Program-made: the position numbers and the translations under genes | Notes under the pieces: generated by a model | Seen by the model: only the letters and a program-made list of their open reading frames with translations | Databases searched by the model: none | What the model was told of the DNA's origin: nothing | Shown: positions 25,617-33,195 of the stretch, one piece after another | Layout of the letters: each line of letters opens with the position of its first letter | Numbering within the stretch: the stretch's first letter is position 1 | DNA from: Verrucomicrobiota bacterium | GTDB lineage: Bacteria; Verrucomicrobiota; Verrucomicrobiia; Chthoniobacterales; UBA10450 | Length of the DNA stretch: 64,000 nucleotides | NCBI GenBank assembly: GCA_003218135.1 | Contig: QHNQ01000028.1 | Coordinates: 1 to 64,000 of the forward strand | Reading direction: 5' to 3'

Positions 25617-26342
25617 ATGCTCCCGCCGTTCTCCATCGTGATTCCGTGCTTCAATGAACAAGGGCGCATCGGCGAAACGCTCAGGGTTGCGATCGATTAT
25701 CTCGCCGCCAATGCTCCGACAAGTGAATTGATCGTGGTGAACGACGGGTCAACCGACGCAACTGCCGCTGTCGCACGCGAAAAGTTGAATGGGGCAACGA
25801 TCCAAACGCGGTTGATCGAAAATTTTCCGAATCGTGGCAAGGGCGCGGCCGTGCGTTCCGGATTGCTTGCGGCGCGAGAACCGATCGGGCTCTTTTCTGA
25901 TGCGGATCTTTCCACGCCGCTCACAGAAACGCCGAAACTCATCGAGCCAATTGCAAATGGCGAAGTCGACATTGCGTTCGGTTCGCGCGCGCTCGACCGC
26001 AGTTTGATTGGCATTCATCAACCGTGGCGGCGAGAGCAAGGGGGCCGTGTTTTCAATCTGCTTGTGCGCGTCGCGACCGGCCTGCCGTTTTGGGACACGC
26101 AATGCGGATTTAAGGCGTTTCGGCTCGATGTTTGCCGTTCGATTCTGGAGGCGGCGCGAGTGGATGGTTTTGCATTCGATGTCGAGCTGCTTTATCTCGC
26201 ACAGCGCGCAGGCTTACGGATTCGCGAAATTCCCGTGCGGTGGAACCATGCTGAAGGCAGTAAAGTTAGTTTTTTTCGTGATAGCCTGCGGATGCTGCGC
26301 GAAGTGATCGCGTTGAGAACAAAGCGCTCTGGCGTAAAATGA
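25617..26342 (+). CDS. Glycosyltransferase family 2 (polyprenyl-phosphate sugar synthase type)
   Basis: The 241-residue GT-A enzyme resembles dolichyl/undecaprenyl-phosphate glucosyl- or mannosyltransferases. FSIVIPCFNEQGRIGETL opens the nucleotide-binding fold, LIVVNDGSTDAT is the first Asp motif, NRGKGAAVRSGLLAA is conserved in this subgroup and LFSDADLSTPLTE holds the DxD-type metal site. QCGFKAFR follows near residue 160. No transmembrane helix follows, unlike many relatives, so it may work peripherally. The exact sugar and lipid carrier are not determined. Inverted repeats flank it on both sides. Confidence 0.85.
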   Translation: MLPPFSIVIPCFNEQGRIGETLRVAIDYLAANAPTSELIVVNDGSTDATAAVAREKLNGATIQTRLIENFPNRGKGAAVRSGLLAAREPIGLFSDADLSTPLTETPKLIEPIANGEVDIAFGSRALDRSLIGIHQPWRREQGGRVFNLLVRVATGLPFWDTQCGFKAFRLDVCRSILEAARVDGFAFDVELLYLAQRAGLRIREIPVRWNHAEGSKVSFFRDSLRMLREVIALRTKRSGVK

Positions 26343-26348
26343 CGCAGA

Positions 26349-26456
26349 GTCATCCTGAACAAAGTGAAGGATCTCACGAGAGGTGATCGAACACATTAGT
26401 TAGCTTGTGTGTTCAACCTTCCGTCGGGGAGGTCCCTCGCTTCGCTCGGGATGACA
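26349..26456. repeat. GAGCGAAG-type inverted repeat, diverged
   Basis: gtcatcctgaacaaagtgaa at 26349 faces cgcttcgctcgggatgac ending near 26455. The inner part holds an unrelated hairpin-like stretch (gaacacattag...tgtgtgttc). It lies between the glycosyltransferase and lhr genes. Confidence 0.7.
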
Positions 26457-26520
26457 AACCGCGCGACTGCTTTCCTTTGCAGCATCGTCGCCTAAACTGA
26501 GTTTTGCAGCTTTCATTTTC

Positions 26521-29500
26521 ATGCAGTCCTTTCAATTTCATCCTGCGGTCGAGCGTTGGTTCCAGCAAACTTTTGGATCACCGACTGAACCGCAAGTGCG
26601 TGGCTGGCCGGCAATCCAATCCGGTCGGCACGTGCTGATTTCTGCGCCGACAGGCTCTGGAAAAACGCTGGCGGCGTTTCTCGCTTCACTCGATGCTCTT
26701 TTCCGCCAGGGCGCCGAGGGCGATTTGCCGGACGAAACGCAAGTTGTTTACGTCTCGCCGCTCAAAGCGTTGAGCAATGATATTCGCAAAAATCTTCAGG
26801 AGCCGCTTGCAGGAATTCGCGCCTTGTTAGGTCAAACGAATGGTCGGGAACTCGATGTGCGCGCTGAAGTGCGCACGGGCGATACGACTGCCGCGCAACG
26901 GCAGGCGCTTATAAAGAAGCCGCCGCACATTCTAGTCACGACGCCGGAATCCCTCTATCTGCTGCTCACTTCCGATTCCGGCCGGCGCATGCTAAGCACG
27001 GTACGAACGCTGATTCTCGATGAGATTCACGCCATCGTTGACGACCGGCGAGGCGCGCATCTCGCACTGAGCGTCGAACGATTGGCGGCGCTAACCCGCC
27101 TTCGCCAAGGCTACGGCGGGCAGGCGAAAAATCCGCTCCAACGAATCGGTTTATCTGCAACGCAAAAACCGATTGAAGAGGTTGCACGTTTCCTCGTCGG
27201 CACTTGCGCCGTGGATGGCGCTGGCAATCCGGATTGCGAGATCATCGACATCGGACATCGTCGCGAATTGGACCTGGCGATTGAGCTCCCGAGTTCGCCG
27301 CTGGAAGCCGTGATGTCGAACGAAGTTTGGGAGGAAATTTACCGTCGGCTCGCGGAACTGATTCAGGCGCACCAGACTACTTTGGTTTTCGTGAACACGC
27401 GCCGGATGGCCGAGCGGGTGACACATCACTTGAGCGAACTGCTTGGCGCCGATGTAGTCACATCGCATCATGGAAGTCTTTCCGCGAAACTGCGTCTCGA
27501 TGCGGAAGACCGATTGAAGCGCGGCGAATTGAAAGCGCTCGTTGCCACGGCTTCGCTCGAGTTGGGCATCGATATCGGTTCGGTTGATCTCGTATGTCAG
27601 CTCGGTAGCACGCGCTCCATAGCCACCCTGCTGCAACGCGTCGGTCGCGCTGAGCACAAACGTAGCGGCTTGCCGAAAGGCCGTATCTTCCCGTTGAGCC
27701 GTGACGAACTGATCGAATGCGCGGCGTTACTTCGCTGCGTGCATCGTGGCGAACTGGATCATCTCAACATCCCGGAAAAAGCGCTGGATGTGCTCGCCCA
27801 ACAAATCGTCGCTGCGGCTTCCACAGAAGATTGGCATGAAGATGAATTCTTTGAGCTCATCTCTTCAGCTTGGCCGTACCGGAATCTCACTCGCGGCGAG
27901 TTCGATAGCGTCGTGAAAATGCTCGCCGATGGTTTCAGCACCAAGCGCGGCAGGCGTTCAGCATTGATTCATCACGATGGGGTGAATCATCGTTTGCGTG
28001 GCCGGCGCGGCGCGCGACTCGTCGCGCTGACTTCAGGCGGCGCGATTCCCGACAACGCTGATTATCGAGTCATTCTCGAACCATCGGAAACTTTCGTTGG
28101 CACAGTCAACGAGGATTTCGCTGTGGAAAGCTTGGCCGGCGACATTTTTCAGCTCGGCAACGCGTCCTGGCGAATCTTACGTGTGAACTCAGGCGTGGTT
28201 CGTGTAGAAGACGCGAAAGGCCAACCTCCGGGAATTCCTTTTTGGTTGGGCGAAGCACCGGCACGCACCGCTGAATTGTCAGAGGCGGTTTCCAATTTGC
28301 GAACGGAGATCGAACAATTGCTGAGCGATGGCGAAGACGTTCGTGATTGCCTGACTAAGGAAATTCAGTTGCCCCCTGATGCTGCGCAGCAGCTCGCCGA
28401 TTATTTTTCCGACGCCTATCGCGCGCTTGGCGCAATTCCATCGCAGCAAACGCTCGTGATGGAGCGCTTCTTCGATGAATCGGGCGGGATGCAACTCGTT
28501 TTGCACGCGCCTTTTGGTAGTCGAATTAATCGAGCCTGGGGTCTCGCACTGAGAAAACGTTTTTGTCGTTCGTTTAATTTCGAGCTGCAAGCAGCGGCGA
28601 CGGACGACGCCATCGTGATTTCGCTGGGTACACAGCATTCATTTCCGCTGGAGGAAGTTTTTCGTTATCTGAATTCGAAAACTGTCCGCGACCTTCTCGT
28701 TCAAGCGTTGCTCGACGCGCCGATGTTCACGATTCGGTGGCGCTGGAACGCGACGCGTTCGCTCGCCGTGCCACGATTTCGCGGCGGCGCAAAAATCGCA
28801 GCGCCATTGCAGCGCATGGAATCGGAAAATCTTTTGGCCGCAGTTTTTCCAGACCAGCTCGCGTGCCTCGAACACATCGTTGGTGACCGCGAAATTCCGA
28901 ATCACCCCCTCGTGAGGCAGACAATTGACGACTGTCTGACCGAAGCGATGGACATCGATGGTCTCGAACTAGTTCTGCGCAGGATTGAACAGGGTGAGAT
29001 CCGCTGCATCGCGCGCGATTTGCCGGAACCATCGCCGCTCGCGTCAGAGATCTTAAATGCTCGGCCGTACGCGTTTTTAGATAACGCGCCTCTCGAAGAA
29101 CGTCGCACGCAGGCGGTTTACACGCGGCGAGCTTCTGAAAGAAACGGCAGCGACGGATTGGGTGTTCTAGACGCGGCCGCAATCGAGAGAGTCGAAAAAG
29201 AAGCTTGGCCTGAAGCGACAAACGCAGACGAATTGCACGACGCGCTGATGTTGCTCGGTGTCATGACCGAAGAGGAGGTTCAGCGAACGTCAGGTGGCGA
29301 AAGTGCAGAACATTTCATGTCAGCGCTTGCAGCTGAAAATCGGGCCACGCGGCTGGTTGTTCCCGCGCAACAACCAAAACACCGCGAGGTTTTGGACTGC
29401 GGCGCTGCAGCGCCGCTTTCGAACGGTGAGGAAAATTCCGAAAAGCGCCGGAGCACCGGCGCACTCCAAAACGCTGGCGCGACCAAGACGTTCTGTATCG

Positions 29501-31023
29501 CTGCGGAACGGCTTCCGATGATTCATGCGATTTATCCCAACGCGGTTGTCGAGCGCGATTTGATCGTTCCTGAGGCGCTGCGTGGAAAGAATTGGGAACG
29601 AGCCAACGGAATTCGCGAACTGGTTCGCGGGCGATTGGAAGTTTGCGGACCGGTTACTGCCGATGAGCTAACAGACATTTTGGAGTTATCGCGTTCAGAA
29701 ATTGATGCGGCATTGCTGGGCCTCGAAGCAGAAGGATTCATTCTCCGCGGAAAATTTCGACCGCAGGCAACCAAGCAAGAATGGTGTGATCGCCGGCTGC
29801 TGGCGCGAATTCACCGGCTCACGATCGACCGGCTCCGGGCGGAGATTCAGCCGGTCTCAGTTCAGGATTTCTATCGATTTCTGTTCGCGTGGCAGCACGC
29901 CGATCAAGAATATCGCGTGGAAGGACCGAAAGGTTTGCAGTCCGTGTTGGAACAACTCGACGGTTCCGAGTTGCCGTTGGCGGCTTGGGAATCGGCAGTG
30001 CTCGCCGCGCGCGTTATTGATTACGATCCGGAGTGGCTGGATCGTCTTTGCTTCTCCGGTCGCGTCGGCTGGGGACGTTTGAGCGCGCCGCAAAATCCGC
30101 GCACGCGTGCGTCGGCCCCGCTGCGATCAAGCCCAATCGCGCTCTATCAGCGCGAAAATTTGCATGACTGGCTGCTCCTGGCTGAGGGCAATTCTGCGAT
30201 TGAACTTTCGAGCGGAAGCCAAGCTGTCTTCGAGGCCCTGAAAAGCGGTGGCGCGCTGTTTTTCGCTGAGCTGGTACGGCGCACCGACAAGTCGGTGCTG
30301 CCTTCTCAAGTCGAGGAAGCTTTGTCGCAGCTCGCGGCACTCGGTCTGGTGACTTCGGACAGTTTCGATGGGTTGCGGGCGCTTCTCGTTCCATCAAATA
30401 AACGGCCTACGTTCGGCCGCAACATTGGAAAGCGACGGCACAAAACAAATGTGGCGAGCATTGAGTTCGCAGGTCGCTGGTCGTTGCTGAGAACGGAGAT
30501 TGCCTCGAAATCAACTGGAAACGGTGCGGGAAGCTCCGAGCGTGACACTGCCATCGAGAAATTTGCACGGGTGCTATTGCGCCGCTACGGCGTTATGTTT
30601 CGCCGATTGCTCGAGCGCGAAACGTCTGCCGTCAGGTGGTATGAATTGGGGCGAATTTATCGCCGATGGGAAGCGCGCGGCGAAATTCGCGGCGGTTATT
30701 TTGTTGGCGGAATCAGCGGAGAACAATTCGCGTTGCCTGAAGCGATCGGTTTATTGCGTTCCATTCGCAAGACGCCGCTAAATGGCCGGCTGATTACGCT
30801 CAGCGCTGCGGACCCGCTGAATTTGCAGGGGATTCTCACGCCTGGCCCGCGCATTGCCGCGCTCACCGCAGGCCGCATTTTATTCCGCGACGGATTACCG
30901 ATTGCGGCGCTTGAGGCCGGCGAGCTGCGCAAAGTCTCCGATGCGCCCGTCTCTGACTTGCAAATTGAAACGGCGCTTCGAGTGGGAAAGCTGCGTCCGT
31001 CGCTTCGGCCGTATTACAAATAA
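26521..31023 (+). CDS. lhr: Lhr-type superfamily 2 DNA helicase with two in-frame repeat insertions
   Basis: The 1500-residue protein is a large DEAD/H-box helicase implicated in DNA repair. Walker [13 protein letters not shown] lies near residues 39-50, DEIH of motif II near 167, SATQKP of motif III near 212, and [17 protein letters not shown] of motif VI near 360-375. The Lhr core with winged-helix domains follows, then a long C-terminal Lhr-HTH region. Two repeat-derived inserts sit inside. [10 protein letters not shown] near residues 192-202 lies between motifs II and III. A second insert near residues 957-984 comes from a palindrome at 29389-29472. Both keep the frame. The ATG at 26521 gives the usual N terminus ([20 protein letters not shown]). 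Confidence 0.93.
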   Translation: MQSFQFHPAVERWFQQTFGSPTEPQVRGWPAIQSGRHVLISAPTGSGKTLAAFLASLDALFRQGAEGDLPDETQVVYVSPLKALSNDIRKNLQEPLAGIRALLGQTNGRELDVRAEVRTGDTTAAQRQALIKKPPHILVTTPESLYLLLTSDSGRRMLSTVRTLILDEIHAIVDDRRGAHLALSVERLAALTRLRQGYGGQAKNPLQRIGLSATQKPIEEVARFLVGTCAVDGAGNPDCEIIDIGHRRELDLAIELPSSPLEAVMSNEVWEEIYRRLAELIQAHQTTLVFVNTRRMAERVTHHLSELLGADVVTSHHGSLSAKLRLDAEDRLKRGELKALVATASLELGIDIGSVDLVCQLGSTRSIATLLQRVGRAEHKRSGLPKGRIFPLSRDELIECAALLRCVHRGELDHLNIPEKALDVLAQQIVAAASTEDWHEDEFFELISSAWPYRNLTRGEFDSVVKMLADGFSTKRGRRSALIHHDGVNHRLRGRRGARLVALTSGGAIPDNADYRVILEPSETFVGTVNEDFAVESLAGDIFQLGNASWRILRVNSGVVRVEDAKGQPPGIPFWLGEAPARTAELSEAVSNLRTEIEQLLSDGEDVRDCLTKEIQLPPDAAQQLADYFSDAYRALGAIPSQQTLVMERFFDESGGMQLVLHAPFGSRINRAWGLALRKRFCRSFNFELQAAATDDAIVISLGTQHSFPLEEVFRYLNSKTVRDLLVQALLDAPMFTIRWRWNATRSLAVPRFRGGAKIAAPLQRMESENLLAAVFPDQLACLEHIVGDREIPNHPLVRQTIDDCLTEAMDIDGLELVLRRIEQGEIRCIARDLPEPSPLASEILNARPYAFLDNAPLEERRTQAVYTRRASERNGSDGLGVLDAAAIERVEKEAWPEATNADELHDALMLLGVMTEEEVQRTSGGESAEHFMSALAAENRATRLVVPAQQPKHREVLDCGAAAPLSNGEENSEKRRSTGALQNAGATKTFCIAAERLPMIHAIYPNAVVERDLIVPEALRGKNWERANGIRELVRGRLEVCGPVTADELTDILELSRSEIDAALLGLEAEGFILRGKFRPQATKQEWCDRRLLARIHRLTIDRLRAEIQPVSVQDFYRFLFAWQHADQEYRVEGPKGLQSVLEQLDGSELPLAAWESAVLAARVIDYDPEWLDRLCFSGRVGWGRLSAPQNPRTRASAPLRSSPIALYQRENLHDWLLLAEGNSAIELSSGSQAVFEALKSGGALFFAELVRRTDKSVLPSQVEEALSQLAALGLVTSDSFDGLRALLVPSNKRPTFGRNIGKRRHKTNVASIEFAGRWSLLRTEIASKSTGNGAGSSERDTAIEKFARVLLRRYGVMFRRLLERETSAVRWYELGRIYRRWEARGEIRGGYFVGGISGEQFALPEAIGLLRSIRKTPLNGRLITLSAADPLNLQGILTPGPRIAALTAGRILFRDGLPIAALEAGELRKVSDAPVSDLQIETALRVGKLRPSLRPYYK
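27095..27125. repeat. Palindromic element inserted in lhr (RLRQGYGGQ-type)
   Basis: cccgcc-ttcgccaaggctac-ggcggg plus caggc is inserted in frame in the helicase core. It encodes the peptide [10 protein letters not shown], which I recognise as a recurring insertion peptide in proteins of several phyla. A partial DNA copy lies between genes at 19934-19953. Confidence 0.7.
29389..29472. repeat. 84-base palindromic element inserted in lhr
   Basis: The left arm (29389-29420, starting gttttggactgcggcgctgc) and right arm (29441-29472, ending ggcgcactccaaaac) are reverse complements over 32 bases with a few mismatches, around a 20-base loop. The length (84) is divisible by 3 and the lhr frame stays open. 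It lies between folded regions of the protein. Confidence 0.78.
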
Positions 31024-31029
31024 ACCACG

Positions 31030-31120
31030 GCGTCATCCTGAGCGGAGCGAAGTCGAAGGATCCCGTCGAACGACCGCAGGTAATGCCACGGGATTTCTCG
31101 ACTTCGCTCGGAATGACGGC
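31030..31120. repeat. GAGCGAAG-type inverted repeat between lhr and the 31133 gene
   Basis: cgtcatcctgagcggagcga (31031) faces tcgacttcgctcggaatgacg (ending about 31118). Inner arms ggatcccg and cgggatt also pair. It sits at the convergent junction of lhr and the minus-strand gene and may act as a transcription barrier. Confidence 0.78.
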
Positions 31121-31132
31121 GTGGATCGCGCG

Positions 31133-31537
31133 CTATTTCTTGACGATCTCGGCGTTCTCGATCATCGCGATGCCGCCACGCTCCGCGAGCTTGCCTTTCA
31201 ACGTGATGTTTTTGCCGCAGTATTCGGCAAGCTGATCATTCATTGGCTTGTGTTCGCCAACCACGAGATATGCCTTGCCGTCGCTGACGATGCCCACGGG
31301 CCCACCGCTTTTGATGCATTTTGCCCCACAGGACTGACCATGCTTTTCGCCGACGGCGTTGTGATCGACGTAGCACATCATATCGACAACTTCGCCGGTT
31401 ACTTCTTTCGAAGCGCCGGCGTCGGCACTGTGCTCGTGTTCCTGGGCGATCGCCAGCGGCGCGACCGCCAATGCTGTAATGAATGTCGCGGTTACTGCGA
31501 CTTTCAGAACTGTAGGTTTGTTGGTTGAATTAAACAT
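31133..31537 (-). CDS. Small exported cysteine-containing protein of unknown function
   Basis: The 134-residue product has a signal peptide (VLKVAVTATFITALAVAPLA, cleavage after AIA) and a His/Glu-rich start. The compact domain has five cysteines in MMCYVDH, SCGAKC and YCGK contexts, with VSDGKAYLVVG and ITLKGKLAERGGIAMI. The beta-rich pattern could be an OB-like fold, and metal or thiol chemistry is conceivable. I do not recognise a named family. The ATG at 31537 gives the signal peptide. It stands alone upstream of carA on the same strand direction. Confidence 0.68.
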   Translation of the reverse strand: MFNSTNKPTVLKVAVTATFITALAVAPLAIAQEHEHSADAGASKEVTGEVVDMMCYVDHNAVGEKHGQSCGAKCIKSGGPVGIVSDGKAYLVVGEHKPMNDQLAEYCGKNITLKGKLAERGGIAMIENAEIVKK

Positions 31538-31564
31538 GAAACAAATCTGGGCTGCTTGGCGCAT

Positions 31565-31632
31565 TGGTCAATCGGTCACAAAATGACGAATACCGAAGAC
31601 GCGGCTTGGCTTGGCTTTTCGTCATTCGGCTT
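31565..31632. repeat. TGACGAAT-type inverted repeat near carA
   Basis: aatgacgaataccgaa (about 31581-31596) faces ttcggctttcgtcatt (about 31625-31640), an imperfect inverted repeat at the 3' end of carA. A related pair, aaaatgac and ttctttcgtcatt, lies at about 37185-37231. Confidence 0.5.
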
Positions 31633-31638
31633 TCGTCA

Positions 31639-32790
31639 TTATTTTTGCTTCTCGATCAACTCAGCGAACTGATCGAAAAAATATGTCGCGTCGTGCGGGC
31701 CGGGCGCCGCTTCAGGATGATATTGCACACTGAAGATCGGCAATTCCTTGTGACGCATTCCCTCAACCGTGCGGTCGTTCAAGTTGATATGAGTTACTTC
31801 CACATCTGTGGGCAGCGACTCTGCGTCGACGGCGAATCCGTGATTTTGCGCAGTGATTGCCACTTTGCCGGTGCGCAAATCTTTTACCGGCTGGTTAGCG
31901 CCACGATGGCCGAATTTCAATTTGAAGGTCGATCCGCCAAACGCGAAACCGAGAATCTGATGACCAAGACAGATTCCGAAGATCGGCTTCTTGCCCATCA
32001 AATCGTGCACCGTTTCGTGCGCGTAAGGTAGCGCCGCGGGATCGCCGGGGCCGTTGGAGAGAAAAATTCCGTCGGGATTCAATGCCAACGCTACGTCGGC
32101 AGGCGTCGCTGCTGGGACGACAGTTACTGCAAAGCCTTTCTGGCGAAGCAGGCGCAGGATATTTTCTTTGATGCCATAGTCGTACGCGACGACTTGAAAC
32201 TTGATTGGCGGCAGCGCGCGTTTGGTTTCCCCATTACCGGCAATCGACCACGGCACGCTGAACTTGTCCTCCGGGTCCCAGCGGTAAATTTTGTTTGTTG
32301 ATACTTCCCTGACGTAATCCATCCCGATCACGCCCTCGCCTTCAATCGCTCGTTGCGTCGCTTCTGCGGGCGAAATCTGTTCAGTCGTAAGACATGCTTT
32401 CATTGCACCGCGGGTGCGCAGATGCCGCGTCAGCGCGCGCGTGTCGATTTCCTGCCCGCCGGGGATATTCCATCTTCGCAGATACTCATCGAGCGACATT
32501 TCGGAGCGCCAGTTGCTCGGGATCTGAGTCAATTCTTCTATGACGAATCCGCGCACATGCGGCGAGCGGCTCTCCTGATCGAGCGAATTGATCCCGTAAT
32601 TTCCGATCAAGGGATAAGTCATCGCCACGATCTGTCCGCGGTACGACGGATCGGTCAGCACCTCCTGATAGCCCGTCATGGCGGTGTTGAAACAAACTTC
32701 GCCAACGCGCGTGCCTATTGCACCAAATGATTCACCCTCGAAATATCGACCGTCTTCGAGGGCCAGGAGAGTGCGCACGTCACTGCGCAC
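31639..32790 (-). CDS. carA: Carbamoyl-phosphate synthase small (glutaminase) subunit
   Basis: This 383-residue amidotransferase subunit hydrolyses glutamine and passes ammonia to CarB for carbamoyl phosphate, used in pyrimidine and arginine synthesis. The N-terminal domain carries [20 protein letters not shown]. The class I glutaminase domain has SNGPGDPAA near residue 245, the nucleophile Cys274 in [10 protein letters not shown], and [10 protein letters not shown] near the C terminus. The start is GTG at 32790. carB is not in the window. A hairpin repeat (32850-32878) and the 6S RNA terminator precede it, so it probably has its own promoter within 32791-32890. Confidence 0.97.
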   Translation of the reverse strand: MRSDVRTLLALEDGRYFEGESFGAIGTRVGEVCFNTAMTGYQEVLTDPSYRGQIVAMTYPLIGNYGINSLDQESRSPHVRGFVIEELTQIPSNWRSEMSLDEYLRRWNIPGGQEIDTRALTRHLRTRGAMKACLTTEQISPAEATQRAIEGEGVIGMDYVREVSTNKIYRWDPEDKFSVPWSIAGNGETKRALPPIKFQVVAYDYGIKENILRLLRQKGFAVTVVPAATPADVALALNPDGIFLSNGPGDPAALPYAHETVHDLMGKKPIFGICLGHQILGFAFGGSTFKLKFGHRGANQPVKDLRTGKVAITAQNHGFAVDAESLPTDVEVTHINLNDRTVEGMRHKELPIFSVQYHPEAAPGPHDATYFFDQFAELIEKQK

Positions 32791-32849
32791 TATCGATTGC
32801 GCCGGCGGATTTTCAAATCACGATCGAGAAACCGCAGTCCAAAATTAGT

Positions 32850-32878
32850 TGGGCGGACGAGAGACCGCCGTTCCTTGG
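32850..32878. repeat. GCGGTC-type hairpin repeat upstream of carA
   Basis: ggcggac-gaga-gaccgccgttcctt is the reverse complement of the copy at 55528-55556 (aaggaacggcggtctccagtccgcc). It lies between the 6S RNA terminator and carA. Confidence 0.7.
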
Positions 32879-32890
32879 CACAGCATCAAC

Positions 32891-32926
32891 AAAAAAACCC
32901 GGATCGAAAAATTCGACCCGGGTTTT
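32891..32926 (-). terminator. Rho-independent terminator of the 6S RNA / pheT transcript
   Basis: On the minus strand aaaacccgggtcgaa-ttt-ttcgatccgggtttt is followed by a T-run (tttttttg). The stem has one mismatch. It begins right after the closing stem of the 6S RNA and ends the whole rplT-pheS-pheT-6S strand run. Confidence 0.92.
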
Positions 32927-32927
32927 A

Positions 32928-33114
32928 AATTTTACCCCGCTGGTGCCGTTCAGGTGAATTCTCCCGTTCCCTTTTAGGAAAGGGCGGATGACCGTTGCTG
33001 CGGAATCTGACTTCCAATCAAGGCCTGTCATTTTCCGCACCAACCAAGCCTCCGTATTTCGTCAACTATCGGTTCGGGGACGTCACCTCAATCGCGAACA
33101 TCGCAGGGCAAATT
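32928..33114 (-). ncRNA. ssrS: 6S RNA (regulator of sigma70 RNA polymerase)
   Basis: The 187-base minus-strand sequence matches E. coli 6S RNA in ordered blocks: GATGTTCGC near the 5' end, GTCCCC then CCGATA, GGTTGGTG in the middle, and TTCACCTGAACGG toward the 3' end. The 5' aatttgccctgc pairs with the 3' gcggggtaaaatt to form the closing stem, and an inner stem tgcggaa/ttccgca lies at the apex side. Length equals typical 6S RNA (about 185). A strong terminator follows. 6S RNA mimics an open promoter and binds RNA polymerase with the housekeeping sigma factor. The gene lies about 80 bases after pheT and may be processed from that transcript or have its own promoter. Confidence 0.85.
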
Positions 33115-33118
33115 GGAA

Positions 33119-33180
33119 AGCCGCTGGCTGAGAGTTGAACGGAAAGCACTGGTTTCCTGCCCAACCCTCACCGAGCGGCT
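33119..33180. repeat. Long hairpin between pheT and 6S RNA
   Basis: agccgct (33119-33125) pairs with agcggct (33174-33180). The stem continues through ggctgagagttg against caaccctcaccg, and ggaaa/tttcc at the tip, with a few mismatches. It starts 15 bases after the pheT stop. It may be a processing or attenuation structure between mRNA and 6S RNA. There is no T-run. Confidence 0.65.
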
Positions 33181-33195
33181 CTCAATCTCAAAGAA

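Noticed and set aside
32813-33043. Minus-strand open frame with a ggagg upstream, starting near MTGLDWKSD
   Set aside because: It lies inside the 6S RNA and runs through its terminator. The RNA explains the conserved sequence better.
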